The notes below the pieces were generated by a model that saw only the letters and a program-made list of their open reading frames with translations, had not been told where the DNA came from and did not search any database. DNA of 64,000 bases from Rhipicephalus microplus (taxonomy: Eukaryota > Arthropoda > Arachnida > Ixodida > Ixodidae): positions 2,170,001 through 2,234,000 of the forward strand of contig NW_027464602.1 of the NCBI RefSeq assembly GCF_043290135.1, written 5' to 3'. Both the position numbers and the translations under genes were made by a program. Of this stretch, positions 56,221 through 64,000 are shown one piece after another; positions within the stretch are counted from its first letter, which is position 1; each line of letters opens with the position of its first letter.

Positions 56221-57066
56221 ATGCTGCCTAATAGGCCGTTCCTCTGCGTTATGCAGGTTAGTGTTTATTATAGCTCTATCAAAAGTGGCTATCGTGGCCT
56301 CCTGGTCCTGCCATGCCCACGCCAGTGTCTTGAAATTTTATGCAATGTTTTTTGTGCATGCAAACTTTTGTTATGTGGGGATGTTGAGTTGAACCCTGGG
56401 CCGAGCACTGAAGCCTTATTGACTAAACTGCTGGAAGGCCAAAATAAGTTGGTCACAGAGATGGCTACTTTGAGGGATCAGCAGTCCAACATGGAAAAAA
56501 TGATTTCAGACCTTAACAAGCGTTTTCTCGAATTTGGAATGCATATCGATCGAATAGATGGCCTAGAACAGGCGGTCAAATCGCTACAAGCGAAAGTAGC
56601 TGACATTGATGATAGGAGCAGGCGTTCAAACCTGGTTTTGTTTGGCATTCAGGAGGGCAGCACTGAAACTGAGACAACTCTTCGCGCTGAGGTGATTGAC
56701 AACCTTTTTTGGGACAAGCTAAACGTAAGATGCAGCTCTGTTGTAAGAATCCACCGCATTGGAAAGCCGGGTAAAATGAGGCCAGTAATTGTATCCTTTC
56801 AAAATTATAACGAAAAGCAGGATGTTCTTAAAAATGCACGAAAGTTAAAGGGAACAAAAATTTACATTCAGAATGACTATTCGGTGGATACTCTAAGGAA
56901 ACGCAAGCTTTTATGGCAAAGTGCAAAAGAGGAAAAAAAACAGGGCAAGAAAGTGATTCTTCTGCATGATAAACTGCGAATAGATAACGAACTTTACGTA
57001 TGGGATGATGTCACACATTCGAGGGTAGAACTGGTTACTCGGCGAAAAGTTTCCTCCAGGGATTGA
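56221..57066 (+). CDS. ORF1 of the CR1-like element with 2A peptide, coiled coil, RRM-like
   Basis: The 281-residue protein is read from ATG 56,221, the first ATG after the predicted start site at 56,194; ATG 56,251 is an alternative. The N terminus is cysteine- and leucine-rich (LLVLPCPRQCLEIL, then CACKLLLC) and ends in GDVELNPGP, a consensus 2A ribosome-skipping motif with the break predicted between G60 and P61. A coiled coil follows (about 75-135), then an RRM-like region (SNLVLFGIQEG, RIHRIGKPGKMRPVIVSF, KGTKIYIQNDYS) and a basic C-terminal domain, as in L1-type ORF1 proteins. The stop is TGA at 57,064. 2A motifs at ORF1 N termini are known from other non-LTR elements. The RNA-binding role is inferred. 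Confidence 0.88.
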   Translation: MLPNRPFLCVMQVSVYYSSIKSGYRGLLVLPCPRQCLEILCNVFCACKLLLCGDVELNPGPSTEALLTKLLEGQNKLVTEMATLRDQQSNMEKMISDLNKRFLEFGMHIDRIDGLEQAVKSLQAKVADIDDRSRRSNLVLFGIQEGSTETETTLRAEVIDNLFWDKLNVRCSSVVRIHRIGKPGKMRPVIVSFQNYNEKQDVLKNARKLKGTKIYIQNDYSVDTLRKRKLLWQSAKEEKKQGKKVILLHDKLRIDNELYVWDDVTHSRVELVTRRKVSSRD

Positions 57067-57069
57067 CAG
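57064..57069 (+). other. Single in-frame UGA between ORF1 and ORF2
   Basis: ORF1 and ORF2 share frame 1. The codons read AGG GAT TGA CAG ATA, and the frame then stays open to 59,805. The stop is followed by C, a context that favours readthrough. No in-frame ATG exists between the UGA and 57,577, which is past the endonuclease motifs ITETW and AGDFN. Readthrough is the simplest way to make ORF2 protein; a recent nonsense mutation of a fused frame is the alternative. Confidence 0.75.
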
Positions 57070-59808
57070 ATACCTTCTCGCCTTGAGGAACTGCGCCTCT
57101 TAAATATCAATGCGCGTAGCATTGTGAACAAAAGTGATAATCTTGAAGCTTTGATCTTGGGATACAGCCCTCATGTTGTTGTGATCACTGAAACTTGGCT
57201 CCGAAGTGAAGTTCACGACAACAGTATATTTCCGCCTTCGTACCAAGTATTTCGTCGAGATAGAAGTTCAAAAGGAGGTGGCGTTGCCGTCCTGATTAAA
57301 CAAAACATTTCAGCAGCACTTTCAAAACAAATCAATAACCATGAAACTATTACCTTGAAATTGCCATGCTGGGGCTTTTCCTTAGTACTAGTAGCCATTT
57401 ATCGCCGTCCCGATGCTCCTCCGGAGTTTTTGCAGGATTTATGTGATCACGTCTTGGGTTTTAGACAACAAAAAATAATTATTGCTGGTGACTTCAACCT
57501 TCCTGGTGTAAATTGGGAGAACCCGTTTGCTTCTAATGAACCCAGTGCTCATGTTCACAGTGTACTGGACTTATTGATGTGCTGTAATTTGGAACAGGTG
57601 GTTAGACAACCTACTCGTGTTCAGGGTAGTTCCTCTTCTATATTAGATCTTGTTTTTTTGAGCCGATGCATGACCGACTTTTCTGTGACAATTGAACCTG
57701 GTCTTTCAGACCACTATATGGTGAAGTGCGTATGCCACTTCTTGACAAAGAAAAGTGCTCCTTCTAAAACTGTCGCAGTCAAAGATTACCTTCATGCAGC
57801 GGATGAAAGCGTCTTACACTTTCTTGACATAAACTTGAGCAATTTTGGTGGGTCTGATGTTTCTGAGCTATGGGAGACATTTAAAAGGTCATGTCTATAC
57901 TGCATAGATCATTTTGTGCCAAATAAAATGAAAAGGATCGCGAAAAAAAATCCGTGGATTACCCGTGACATCTTGCATCAAAAAAGGAAACTAAAACGAT
58001 TACGACGTCACCGCGCATCTCAGACAACTATTCACACAAACCAGACACTTTTAAACCAGTCTATCCGATGTGCTAAGCAATTTTATTTTCAACACACTCT
58101 TCCAGACTTCATACGGACGGCTCCTGATAAATTCTGGTCGCAATTATCTCGCAAGAAAGAAGGTACTCTTCAAATAATTCACAATGATACAATCGTTGTA
58201 GATGAAACAAGCATAGCGACACATTTCAATGAGTACTTTCAAAGCGTTTTCCAAAAAGATTGCGACAGCGCACGGGCTTCTGCTACCTCTCCTTATCTCG
58301 ACGCAGACATCGTGTCCTTATCTGGTGTTGTATCTATGCTTCTGAATTTAAAGACTAAAGCTTCGCCTGGTCCCGATAACATTCACAACGCGTTTCTGCG
58401 TCGATACGCTGAGATGGTTGCTAAATTCCTTGTGATCATTTTCCGCGCCTCCCTGTCTTCTTCTTCTGTTCCGATAGATTGGAAAATAGCGCGAATTGTA
58501 CCAATACTCAAATCAGGAGATAAATTATTGATTACAAATTATCGCCCTATATCTATTACCTGTTCTTGTTGTAAGCTTCTCGAGCACGTCATAGCTAACT
58601 ACATCACTAATTTTCTTAATGAGAACAATATATTAACCCCATTTCAACATGGGTTCAGAAAAGGTTTGTCCACTGTTACTCAACTGGTCACAGTCATACA
58701 TACTTTCGCATCTATTCTTGATAAATCCGGGCAAATTGATGTTATTTTCTTAGACTTTAGGAAGGCTTTTGATCTAGTTCCCCACAATAAATTGATTTTC
58801 AAACTTAAAAATATTGGCCTTCCAGAGTTTATTGTAAATTGGGTATCCGCATACTTGTCAAATCGAACACAATTTGTTGATATAAATGGTCACTGCTCAT
58901 CCAAACTTCAGGTTACATCAGGAGTTCCTCAGGGAAGTGTTTTAGGGCCCCTACTTTTTTTAATCTATATAAATGATATTGTTGAAGTTGTCCCTGAATA
59001 TGTCGGAATAAGGCTATTTGCCGATGATTGCGTGCTGTACAAGGAAATTGTTACCATAAATGATCAACAGCTTTTAAATACCTGCCTTGATAACGTTTAC
59101 CAGTGGTGTAAGCAATGGGATATGAAGCTAAACTCAGACAAAACAGTGTACATGAACATCACTAGAAAGAAAAACTTCTTTTCTTTTCCATATGCGCTAC
59201 AAACTCACGTACTCAGGGAGGTCAGTGTGTATAAGTACCTTGGCGTAACGATAACCAAAAATCTAAGTTGGAATATGCATGTATCGAACATTTGCGCATC
59301 CGCCTTCCGTAAGCTATGCTTTCTCAAGTACAAACTTCGTTTTGCCCCGTCATCAGTGAAGCTGTTAGCCTATAATACCATCATTAGACCTTCTCTCGAG
59401 TATGCGTGCGTCATTTGGGACCCATACACTAGGAAAAACATTCATGCCATAGAAATGATTCAACGTAAATGCATCAGGTTTATATTTTCTAAGTACCGCA
59501 TGACAGACTCCCCTACAGCTATCATGAAAGAAAATAATATACAAGAACTTCAACTTCGTCGCAAAATTCTGAGATTAAAATTTCTTTTTCAGTTAAAACA
59601 CAAACATTTCGCACTAGATGCCTCTACGTTTATACAACCACTGACGTCACGAGAAACTAGAAATCGCCATGCTGCGTCAATAACACCATTCCAGACACGT
59701 ACTAATACATTTAAGTTCTCTTTTTTTCCTAGGACCATTGTAGACTGGAACGCCCTGCCGTTTGAGTCGTTACAGAACATTGAACACTTTGATTTTATCA
59801 CTTCATAA
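57067..59808 (+). CDS. ORF2 of the CR1-like element: APE endonuclease and RT
   Basis: The frame is open for 913 codons after the UGA. The endonuclease begins at once (LLNINARSIVNKSDNLEA), then VVVITETWL, AIYRRPDAPPEF, IIAGDFNLPGVNWE, SSILDLVFLS and GLSDHYMVKC. Reverse transcriptase: YRPISITCSCCKLLEHVI, FLDFRKAFDLVPHNKL, SGVPQGSVLGPLLFLIYI and catalytic FADD near 59,020. The C-terminal part (PSLEYACVIWDPYTRKNI, then IQRKCIRFIF, ending WNALPFESLQ) is typical of the CR1/Jockey side of the tree. There is no RNase H and no zinc finger. All motifs needed for target-primed reverse transcription are present. There is no AUG at its start. Confidence 0.92.
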   Translation, partial: QIPSRLEELRLLNINARSIVNKSDNLEALILGYSPHVVVITETWLRSEVHDNSIFPPSYQVFRRDRSSKGGGVAVLIKQNISAALSKQINNHETITLKLPCWGFSLVLVAIYRRPDAPPEFLQDLCDHVLGFRQQKIIIAGDFNLPGVNWENPFASNEPSAHVHSVLDLLMCCNLEQVVRQPTRVQGSSSSILDLVFLSRCMTDFSVTIEPGLSDHYMVKCVCHFLTKKSAPSKTVAVKDYLHAADESVLHFLDINLSNFGGSDVSELWETFKRSCLYCIDHFVPNKMKRIAKKNPWITRDILHQKRKLKRLRRHRASQTTIHTNQTLLNQSIRCAKQFYFQHTLPDFIRTAPDKFWSQLSRKKEGTLQIIHNDTIVVDETSIATHFNEYFQSVFQKDCDSARASATSPYLDADIVSLSGVVSMLLNLKTKASPGPDNIHNAFLRRYAEMVAKFLVIIFRASLSSSSVPIDWKIARIVPILKSGDKLLITNYRPISITCSCCKLLEHVIANYITNFLNENNILTPFQHGFRKGLSTVTQLVTVIHTFASILDKSGQIDVIFLDFRKAFDLVPHNKLIFKLKNIGLPEFIVNWVSAYLSNRTQFVDINGHCSSKLQVTSGVPQGSVLGPLLFLIYINDIVEVVPEYVGIRLFADDCVLYKEIVTINDQQLLNTCLDNVYQWCKQWDMKLNSDKTVYMNITRKKNFFSFPYALQTHVLREVSVYKYLGVTITKNLSWNMHVSNICASAFRKLCFLKYKLRFAPSSVKLLAYNTIIRPSLEYACVIWDPYTRKNIHAIEMIQRKCIRFIFSKYRMTDSPTAIMKENNIQELQLRRKILRLKFLFQLKHKHFALDASTFIQPLTSRETRNRHAASITPFQTRTNTFKFSFFPRTIVDWNALPFESLQNIEHFDFITS

Positions 59809-60020
59809 CGTTAAGCCCCAAAATGCTCCTATCGCTGCGCCATATGCTATTGCGAATATGTATTGGTGTGTATAGTTTTGTGTAAATATACTTAATTTGG
59901 TCACGAATTGTTACTAATTTATGTGATGAAAATTGCTGTTGAATATTGATTGTCATGCGTACATTTATTAATTTTGTGTGCCTTGACTGCTGATTGCTTG
60001 TGATTTTTTTTTTCCCACTC

Positions 60021-60077
60021 CTGCATGGGCTCTGAAGTGAGCCTGCAGTATTCTGTAAAAAAAAAAAAAAAAAAAAC
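60021..60077 (+). terminator. 3' hairpin, ATTCTGT motif and poly(A) of the CR1-like element
   Basis: CTGCA (60,021-60,025) and GGCTC (60,028-60,032) pair with GAGCC (60,039-60,043) and TGCAG (60,044-60,048). This gives a 10-bp stem with a 2-base bulge and loop TGAAGT. TATTCTGT follows, like the ATTCTRT octamer at CR1 3' ends, then about 19-20 A residues. In L2-type LINEs a 3' hairpin is what the reverse transcriptase recognises, so this is the likely recognition signal. Confidence 0.65.
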
Positions 60078-63000
60078 TCCAACCTTTCGGTTAACAGCCG
60101 ATCGCGCTAGCCAATTGCGCCATGGAGACAGTCCTGCTCCACTCTCACCACCATCAGAACATATCTTCAAAGCTATTACCACAAGAAAAAAGCAACACAC
60201 CACTCCTGGGAGGGCTCGAACCTCCAACCTTTTGGTTAACAGCCGATCGCGCAAGCCAATTGCGCCACGGAGACAGTCCTGCTCCACTCTCACCACCATC
60301 AGAACATATCTTCAAAGCTATTAGCGCAAAGAAAAAAATCGCCGCACCACTCCTGGGAGGGCTCGAACCTCCAACCTTTTGGTTAACAGCCGATCGCGCA
60401 AGCCAATTGCGCCACGGAGACAGTCCTGCTCCACTCTCACCACCATCAGAACATATCTTCAAAGCTATTAGCGCAAAGAAAAAAAGCGCCGCGCCACCAC
60501 CGGGTGGGCTCGAACCTCCAACCTTTCGGTTAACAGCCGATCGCGCTAACCCAATGCGCCACGGGGACAGTCTTGCTCTACTCTCACCACCATCAGAACA
60601 TATCTTCAAAGCTATCAGCGCAAAGAAAAAAAAGCGCCGCACCACCACCGGGTGGGCTCGAACCTCCAACCTTTCGATTAACAGCCGATCGCGCTAGCCA
60701 ATTGCGGCACGGAGACAGTCTTGCTCCACTCTCAACACCATCAGAACATATCTTCAAAGCTATCAGCACAAAGAAAAAAAAACGCCGCACCACCACCGGG
60801 TGGGCTCGAACCTCCAACCTTTCGGTTAACAGCCGATCGCGCAAGCCAATTGCGCCACGGAGACAGTCCTGCTCCACTCTCACCACCATCAGAACATATC
60901 TTCAAAGCTATCAGCGCAAAGAAAAAAAAGCGCCGCACCACCACCGGGTGTGCTCGAACCTCCAAACTTTCGGTTAACAGCCGATCGCGCTAGCCCATTG
61001 CGCCACGGAGACAGCCTTGCTCCAATCTCAACACCATCAGAACATATCTTCAAAGCTATTAGCGCAAAGAAAAAAAGCGCCGCACCACCACCGGGTGGGC
61101 TCGAACATCCAACCTTTCGGTTAACAGCCGATCGCGCTAGCCAATTGCGCCACGGAGACAGTCCTGCTCCACTCTCACCACCATCAGAACATATCTTCAA
61201 AGCTATTAGTGCAAAGAAAAAAGCAGCACACCACTCCCGGGAGGGCTCGAAACTCCAACCTTTCGGTTAACAGCCGATCGCGCTAGCCCATTGCGCCACG
61301 GGGACAGTCTTGCTCCACACTCACCACCATCAGTACATATCTTCAAAGCTATCAGCACAAAGAAAAAAAAACGCCGCACCACCACCGGGTGGGCTCGAAC
61401 TTCCAACCTTTCGGTTAACAGCCGATCGCGCAAGCCAATTGCGCCACGGAGACAGTCCTGCTCCACTCTCACCACCATCAGAACATATCTTCAAAGCTAT
61501 CGGCCCAAAGAAAAAAAGCACCGCACCACCACCGGGTGGGCTCGAACCTCCAACCTTTCGGTCAACAGGTAATCGCGCTAGCCAATTGCGCCACGGAGAC
61601 AGTCCTGCTCCACTCTCACCACCATCAGAACATATCTTCAAAGCTATCAGCACAAAGAAAAAAAAGCGGCACACCATCACCGCGTGGGCTCGAACCTCCA
61701 ACCTTTCGGTTAACAGCCGATCGCGCTAGCCAACTGCGCCACGGAGACAGTCGTGCTCCACTCTCGTCACCATCAGAACATATCTTCAAAGCTATTAGCC
61801 CAAAGAAAAAAAAAGCGCCGCACCACCTCCGGGTGGGCTCGAACCTCCAACCTTTCGGTTAACAGCCGATCGCGCTAGCCTATTTCCCCACGGAGACAGT
61901 CGTGCTCCACTCTCACCACCGTCAGAACATTTCATCAGAGCTATCACCCCAAAGAAAAAAAAGAGCCGCAGCACCACCGCGTGGGCTCGAACCTCCAACC
62001 TTTCGGTTAACAGCCGATCGCGCTAGCCAATTGCGCCACGAAGACAGTCCTGCTGCACTCTCACCACCATCAGAACATATCTTCAAACTATCAGCGCAAA
62101 AAACAGCGCCGCACCACCACCGGGTGGGCTCGAAACTCCAACCTTTTGGTTAACAGCCGATCGCGCTTGCCCATTGCGCCACGGGGACAGTCTTGCTCCA
62201 CTCTCACCACCATCAGAACATATCTTCAAAGCTATCAGCCAAAAGAAAAAAAAGCGCCGCACCACTCCTGGGAGGGCTCGAACCTCCAACCTTTTGGTTA
62301 ACAGCCGATCGCGCAAGCCAATTGCGCCACGGAGACAGTCCTGCTCCACTCTCACCACCATCAGAACATATCTTCAAAGCTATTAGTGCAAAGAAAAAAA
62401 GCGCCGCGCCACCACCGGGTGGGCTCGAACCTCCAACCTTTCGGTTAACAGCCGATCGCGCTAACCCAATGCGCCACGGGGACAGTCTTGCTCTACTCTC
62501 ACCACCATCAGAACATATCTTCAAAGCTATCAGCGCAAAGAAAAAAAAGCGCCGCACCACCACCGGGTGGGCTCGAACCTCCAACCTTTCGATTAACAGC
62601 CGATCGCGCTAGCCAATTGCGCCACGGAGACAGTCTTGCTCCACTCTCAACACCATCAGAACATATCTTCAAAGCTATCAGCACAAAGAAAAAAAAACGC
62701 CGCACCACCACCGGGTGGGCTCGAACCTCCAACCTTTCGGTTAACAGCCGATCGCGCAAGCCAATTGCGCCACGGAGACAGTCCTGCTCCACTCTCACCA
62801 CCATCAGAACATAACTTCAAAGCTATCAGCGCAAAGAAAAAAAAGCGCCGCAACACCACCGGGTGTGCTCGAACCTCCAACCTTTCGGTTAACAGCCGAT
62901 CGCGCTAGCCAATTGCGCCAGGGAGACAGTCCTGCTCCACTCTCACCGCCATCAGAACATATCTTCAAAGCTATCAGCCCAAAGAAAAAAAAGCACCGCA

Positions 63001-64000
63001 CCACCACAGGGTGGGCTCGAACCTCCAACCTTTCGTTTAACAGCCAATCGCGCTAGCCAATTGCGCCACGGAGACAGTCCTGCTCCACTCTCACCACCAT
63101 CAGAACATATCTTCAAAGCTATCAGCACAAAGACAAAAAAGCGCCGCACCACCACCGGGTAGGCTCGAAACTCCAACCTTTCGGTTAACAGCCGATCGCG
63201 CTAGCCAATTGCGCCATGGAGACAGTCCTGCTCCACTCTCACCACCATCAGAACATATCTTCAAAGCTATTACCACAAAGAAAAAAGCAACACACCACTC
63301 CTGGGAGGGCTCGAACCTCCAACCTTTCGGTTAACAGCCGATCGCGCTAGCCCATTGCGCCACGGAGATAGCCTTGCTCCACTCTCAACACCATCAGAAC
63401 ATATCTTCAAAGCTATCAGCACAAAGAAAAAAAGCGCCACACCATCATCGGGTGGGCTCGAACCTCCAACCTTTCGGTTAACAACCGATCGCGCAAGCCA
63501 ATTGCGCCACGGAGACAGTCCTGCTCCACACTCACCACCGTCAAAACATTTCTTCAGAGCTATCACCCCAAAGAAAAAAAAGCGCCGCAACACCACCGGG
63601 TGGGCTCGATTCTCCAACCTTTCGGTTAACAGCCGATCGCGCTAGCCAATTGCGCCACGGAGACAGTCCTGCTTCACTCTTACCACCATCAGAACATATA
63701 TTCAAAGCTATCAGCCCAAAGAATAGAAAACGCCGCGCCACCACCGGGTGGGCTCGAACCTCCAACCGTTCGGTTAACAGCCGATCGCGCTAGCCCATTG
63801 CGCCACGGGGACAGTCTTGCTCCACTCTCACCACCATCAGAACATATCTTCAAAGCTATCAGCACAAAGAGAAAAAAGCGCCGCACCACCACCGGGTGGG
63901 CTCGAAACTCCAACCTTTCGGTTAACAGCCGATCGCGCTAGCCAATTGCGCCATGGAGACAGTCCTGCTCCACTCTCACCACCACCAGAACATATCTTCA
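60078..64000 (-). repeat. tRNA-Asn-like 148-bp tandem array, segment D (about 26 units, continues off window)
   Basis: The array resumes with the rest of the unit cut by the CR1-like element and continues in the same orientation to the last base. An internal duplication of 13 units is visible: 60,593/62,508, 60,721/62,636 and 60,741/62,656, offset 1,915. A block from about 61,206 to 62,150 matches 19,923-20,870 in segment B, so higher-order blocks are shared over more than 40 kb. Confidence 0.95.

Larger units (their letters stand above)
55507..60077 (+). mobile_element. CR1/L2-like non-LTR retrotransposon, full length
   Basis: The insertion lies in the T-arm of a tRNA-like unit: the left flank ends GGCTCGAAAC and the right flank resumes CTCCAACC after an A run. 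Any target duplication is short (AAAC, partly hidden in the A run). Order: tandem promoter monomers, ORF1 with a 2A motif, one UGA, ORF2 (endonuclease and reverse transcriptase, no RNase H), 3' hairpin, ATTCTGT and poly(A). The 5' end starts at a predicted initiator, so the copy appears full length. The reading frames are open apart from the single UGA between ORF1 and ORF2. Confidence 0.92.

Noticed and set aside
55852..57066. A 404-codon ORF1 starting in the second promoter monomer
   Set aside because: The codon at 55,852 is GTG and the upstream part is repeat. The first ATG after the nearest predicted transcription start is 56,221.
9870..64000. Hundreds of open frames of 60-330 codons on both strands with repeated words such as GGLEPPTFRLTADR
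   Set aside because: They arise because the 148-bp unit happens to lack stops in several frames. They appear in all frames, follow the unit and drift in phase with it. No start context, splice signal or independent conservation supports coding.
9870..64000. CRISPR-like array (regular repeats)
   Set aside because: Repeat and spacer are both conserved, the unit is 148 bp and tRNA-like, and the context is eukaryotic. There are no unique spacers and no cas genes.
9870..64000. A cluster of about 268 ordinary functional tRNA-Asn genes
   Set aside because: The same stem mismatches in nearly all units and a weak acceptor stem argue against normal tRNA function. Called tRNA-like instead; a covariance-model score would settle it.

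Overview
The window looks like nuclear DNA of an arthropod, most likely a hard (ixodid) tick. The reasons are a tRNA-derived SINE that resembles the tick Ruka family, a spliced DUF4806-type gene, degraded pogo/Tigger DNA transposons, foldback MITEs and several intact retrotransposons. The species cannot be fixed from the sequence alone.

Layout. Positions 1-9,490 are ordinary intron-rich DNA. They hold the 3' end of one plus-strand gene (exons at 5,176-5,402, 8,422-8,581 and 8,679-8,941, plus a candidate exon near 2,953-3,015). Its introns are full of mobile-element debris. Positions 9,490-9,869 are a degenerate minisatellite. From 9,870 to the right edge, everything that is not a retrotransposon is one head-to-tail array with a unit of about 148 bp. 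It covers about 39.7 kb, or roughly 268 units, and runs off the window.

The central observation is what the array is made of. Read on the minus strand, each unit contains a 74-nt sequence that aligns end to end with eukaryotic tRNA-Asn (anticodon GUU). It keeps the cloverleaf order, A box, B box and anticodon loop. It is followed after about 9 nt by a run of T that would terminate RNA polymerase III. Almost all units share the same stem mismatches (A-A at the top of the anticodon stem, A-A in the T stem, U-U in the acceptor stem). They therefore look like amplified copies of an already altered tRNA-Asn gene: a Pol III-competent, tRNA-derived satellite. Units fall into recognisable variants arranged in multi-unit higher-order blocks (offsets of about 1.9, 2.5, 3.24 and 3.4-3.7 kb), which points to repeated segmental duplication.

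Three retrotransposons interrupt the array, all on the plus strand (opposite to the tRNA-like units) and all with long open frames. (1) A Ty3/gypsy LTR element at 13,651-18,881 has 170-bp LTRs differing at 2 positions, gag, and a pol reachable only by a -1 frameshift at a G GGA AAC site followed by a hairpin. (2) An APE-type non-LTR element with RNase H (I/R1-like group) at about 30,226-34,825 has a 12-bp target duplication, a strong 5' stem-loop/pseudoknot and a (TC)n tail. (3) A CR1/L2-like element at 55,507-60,077 has tandem 5' promoter monomers with TATA and initiator, a 2A ribosome-skipping motif in ORF1, and ORF2 joined to ORF1 in the same frame through a single UGA with no usable AUG. 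Elements 1 and 2 are unrelated but inserted at practically the same place in the 148-bp unit, 35-36 bp upstream of the tRNA-like 5' end. Tick-array paralogues without the insertions are present in the same window and confirm the junctions.
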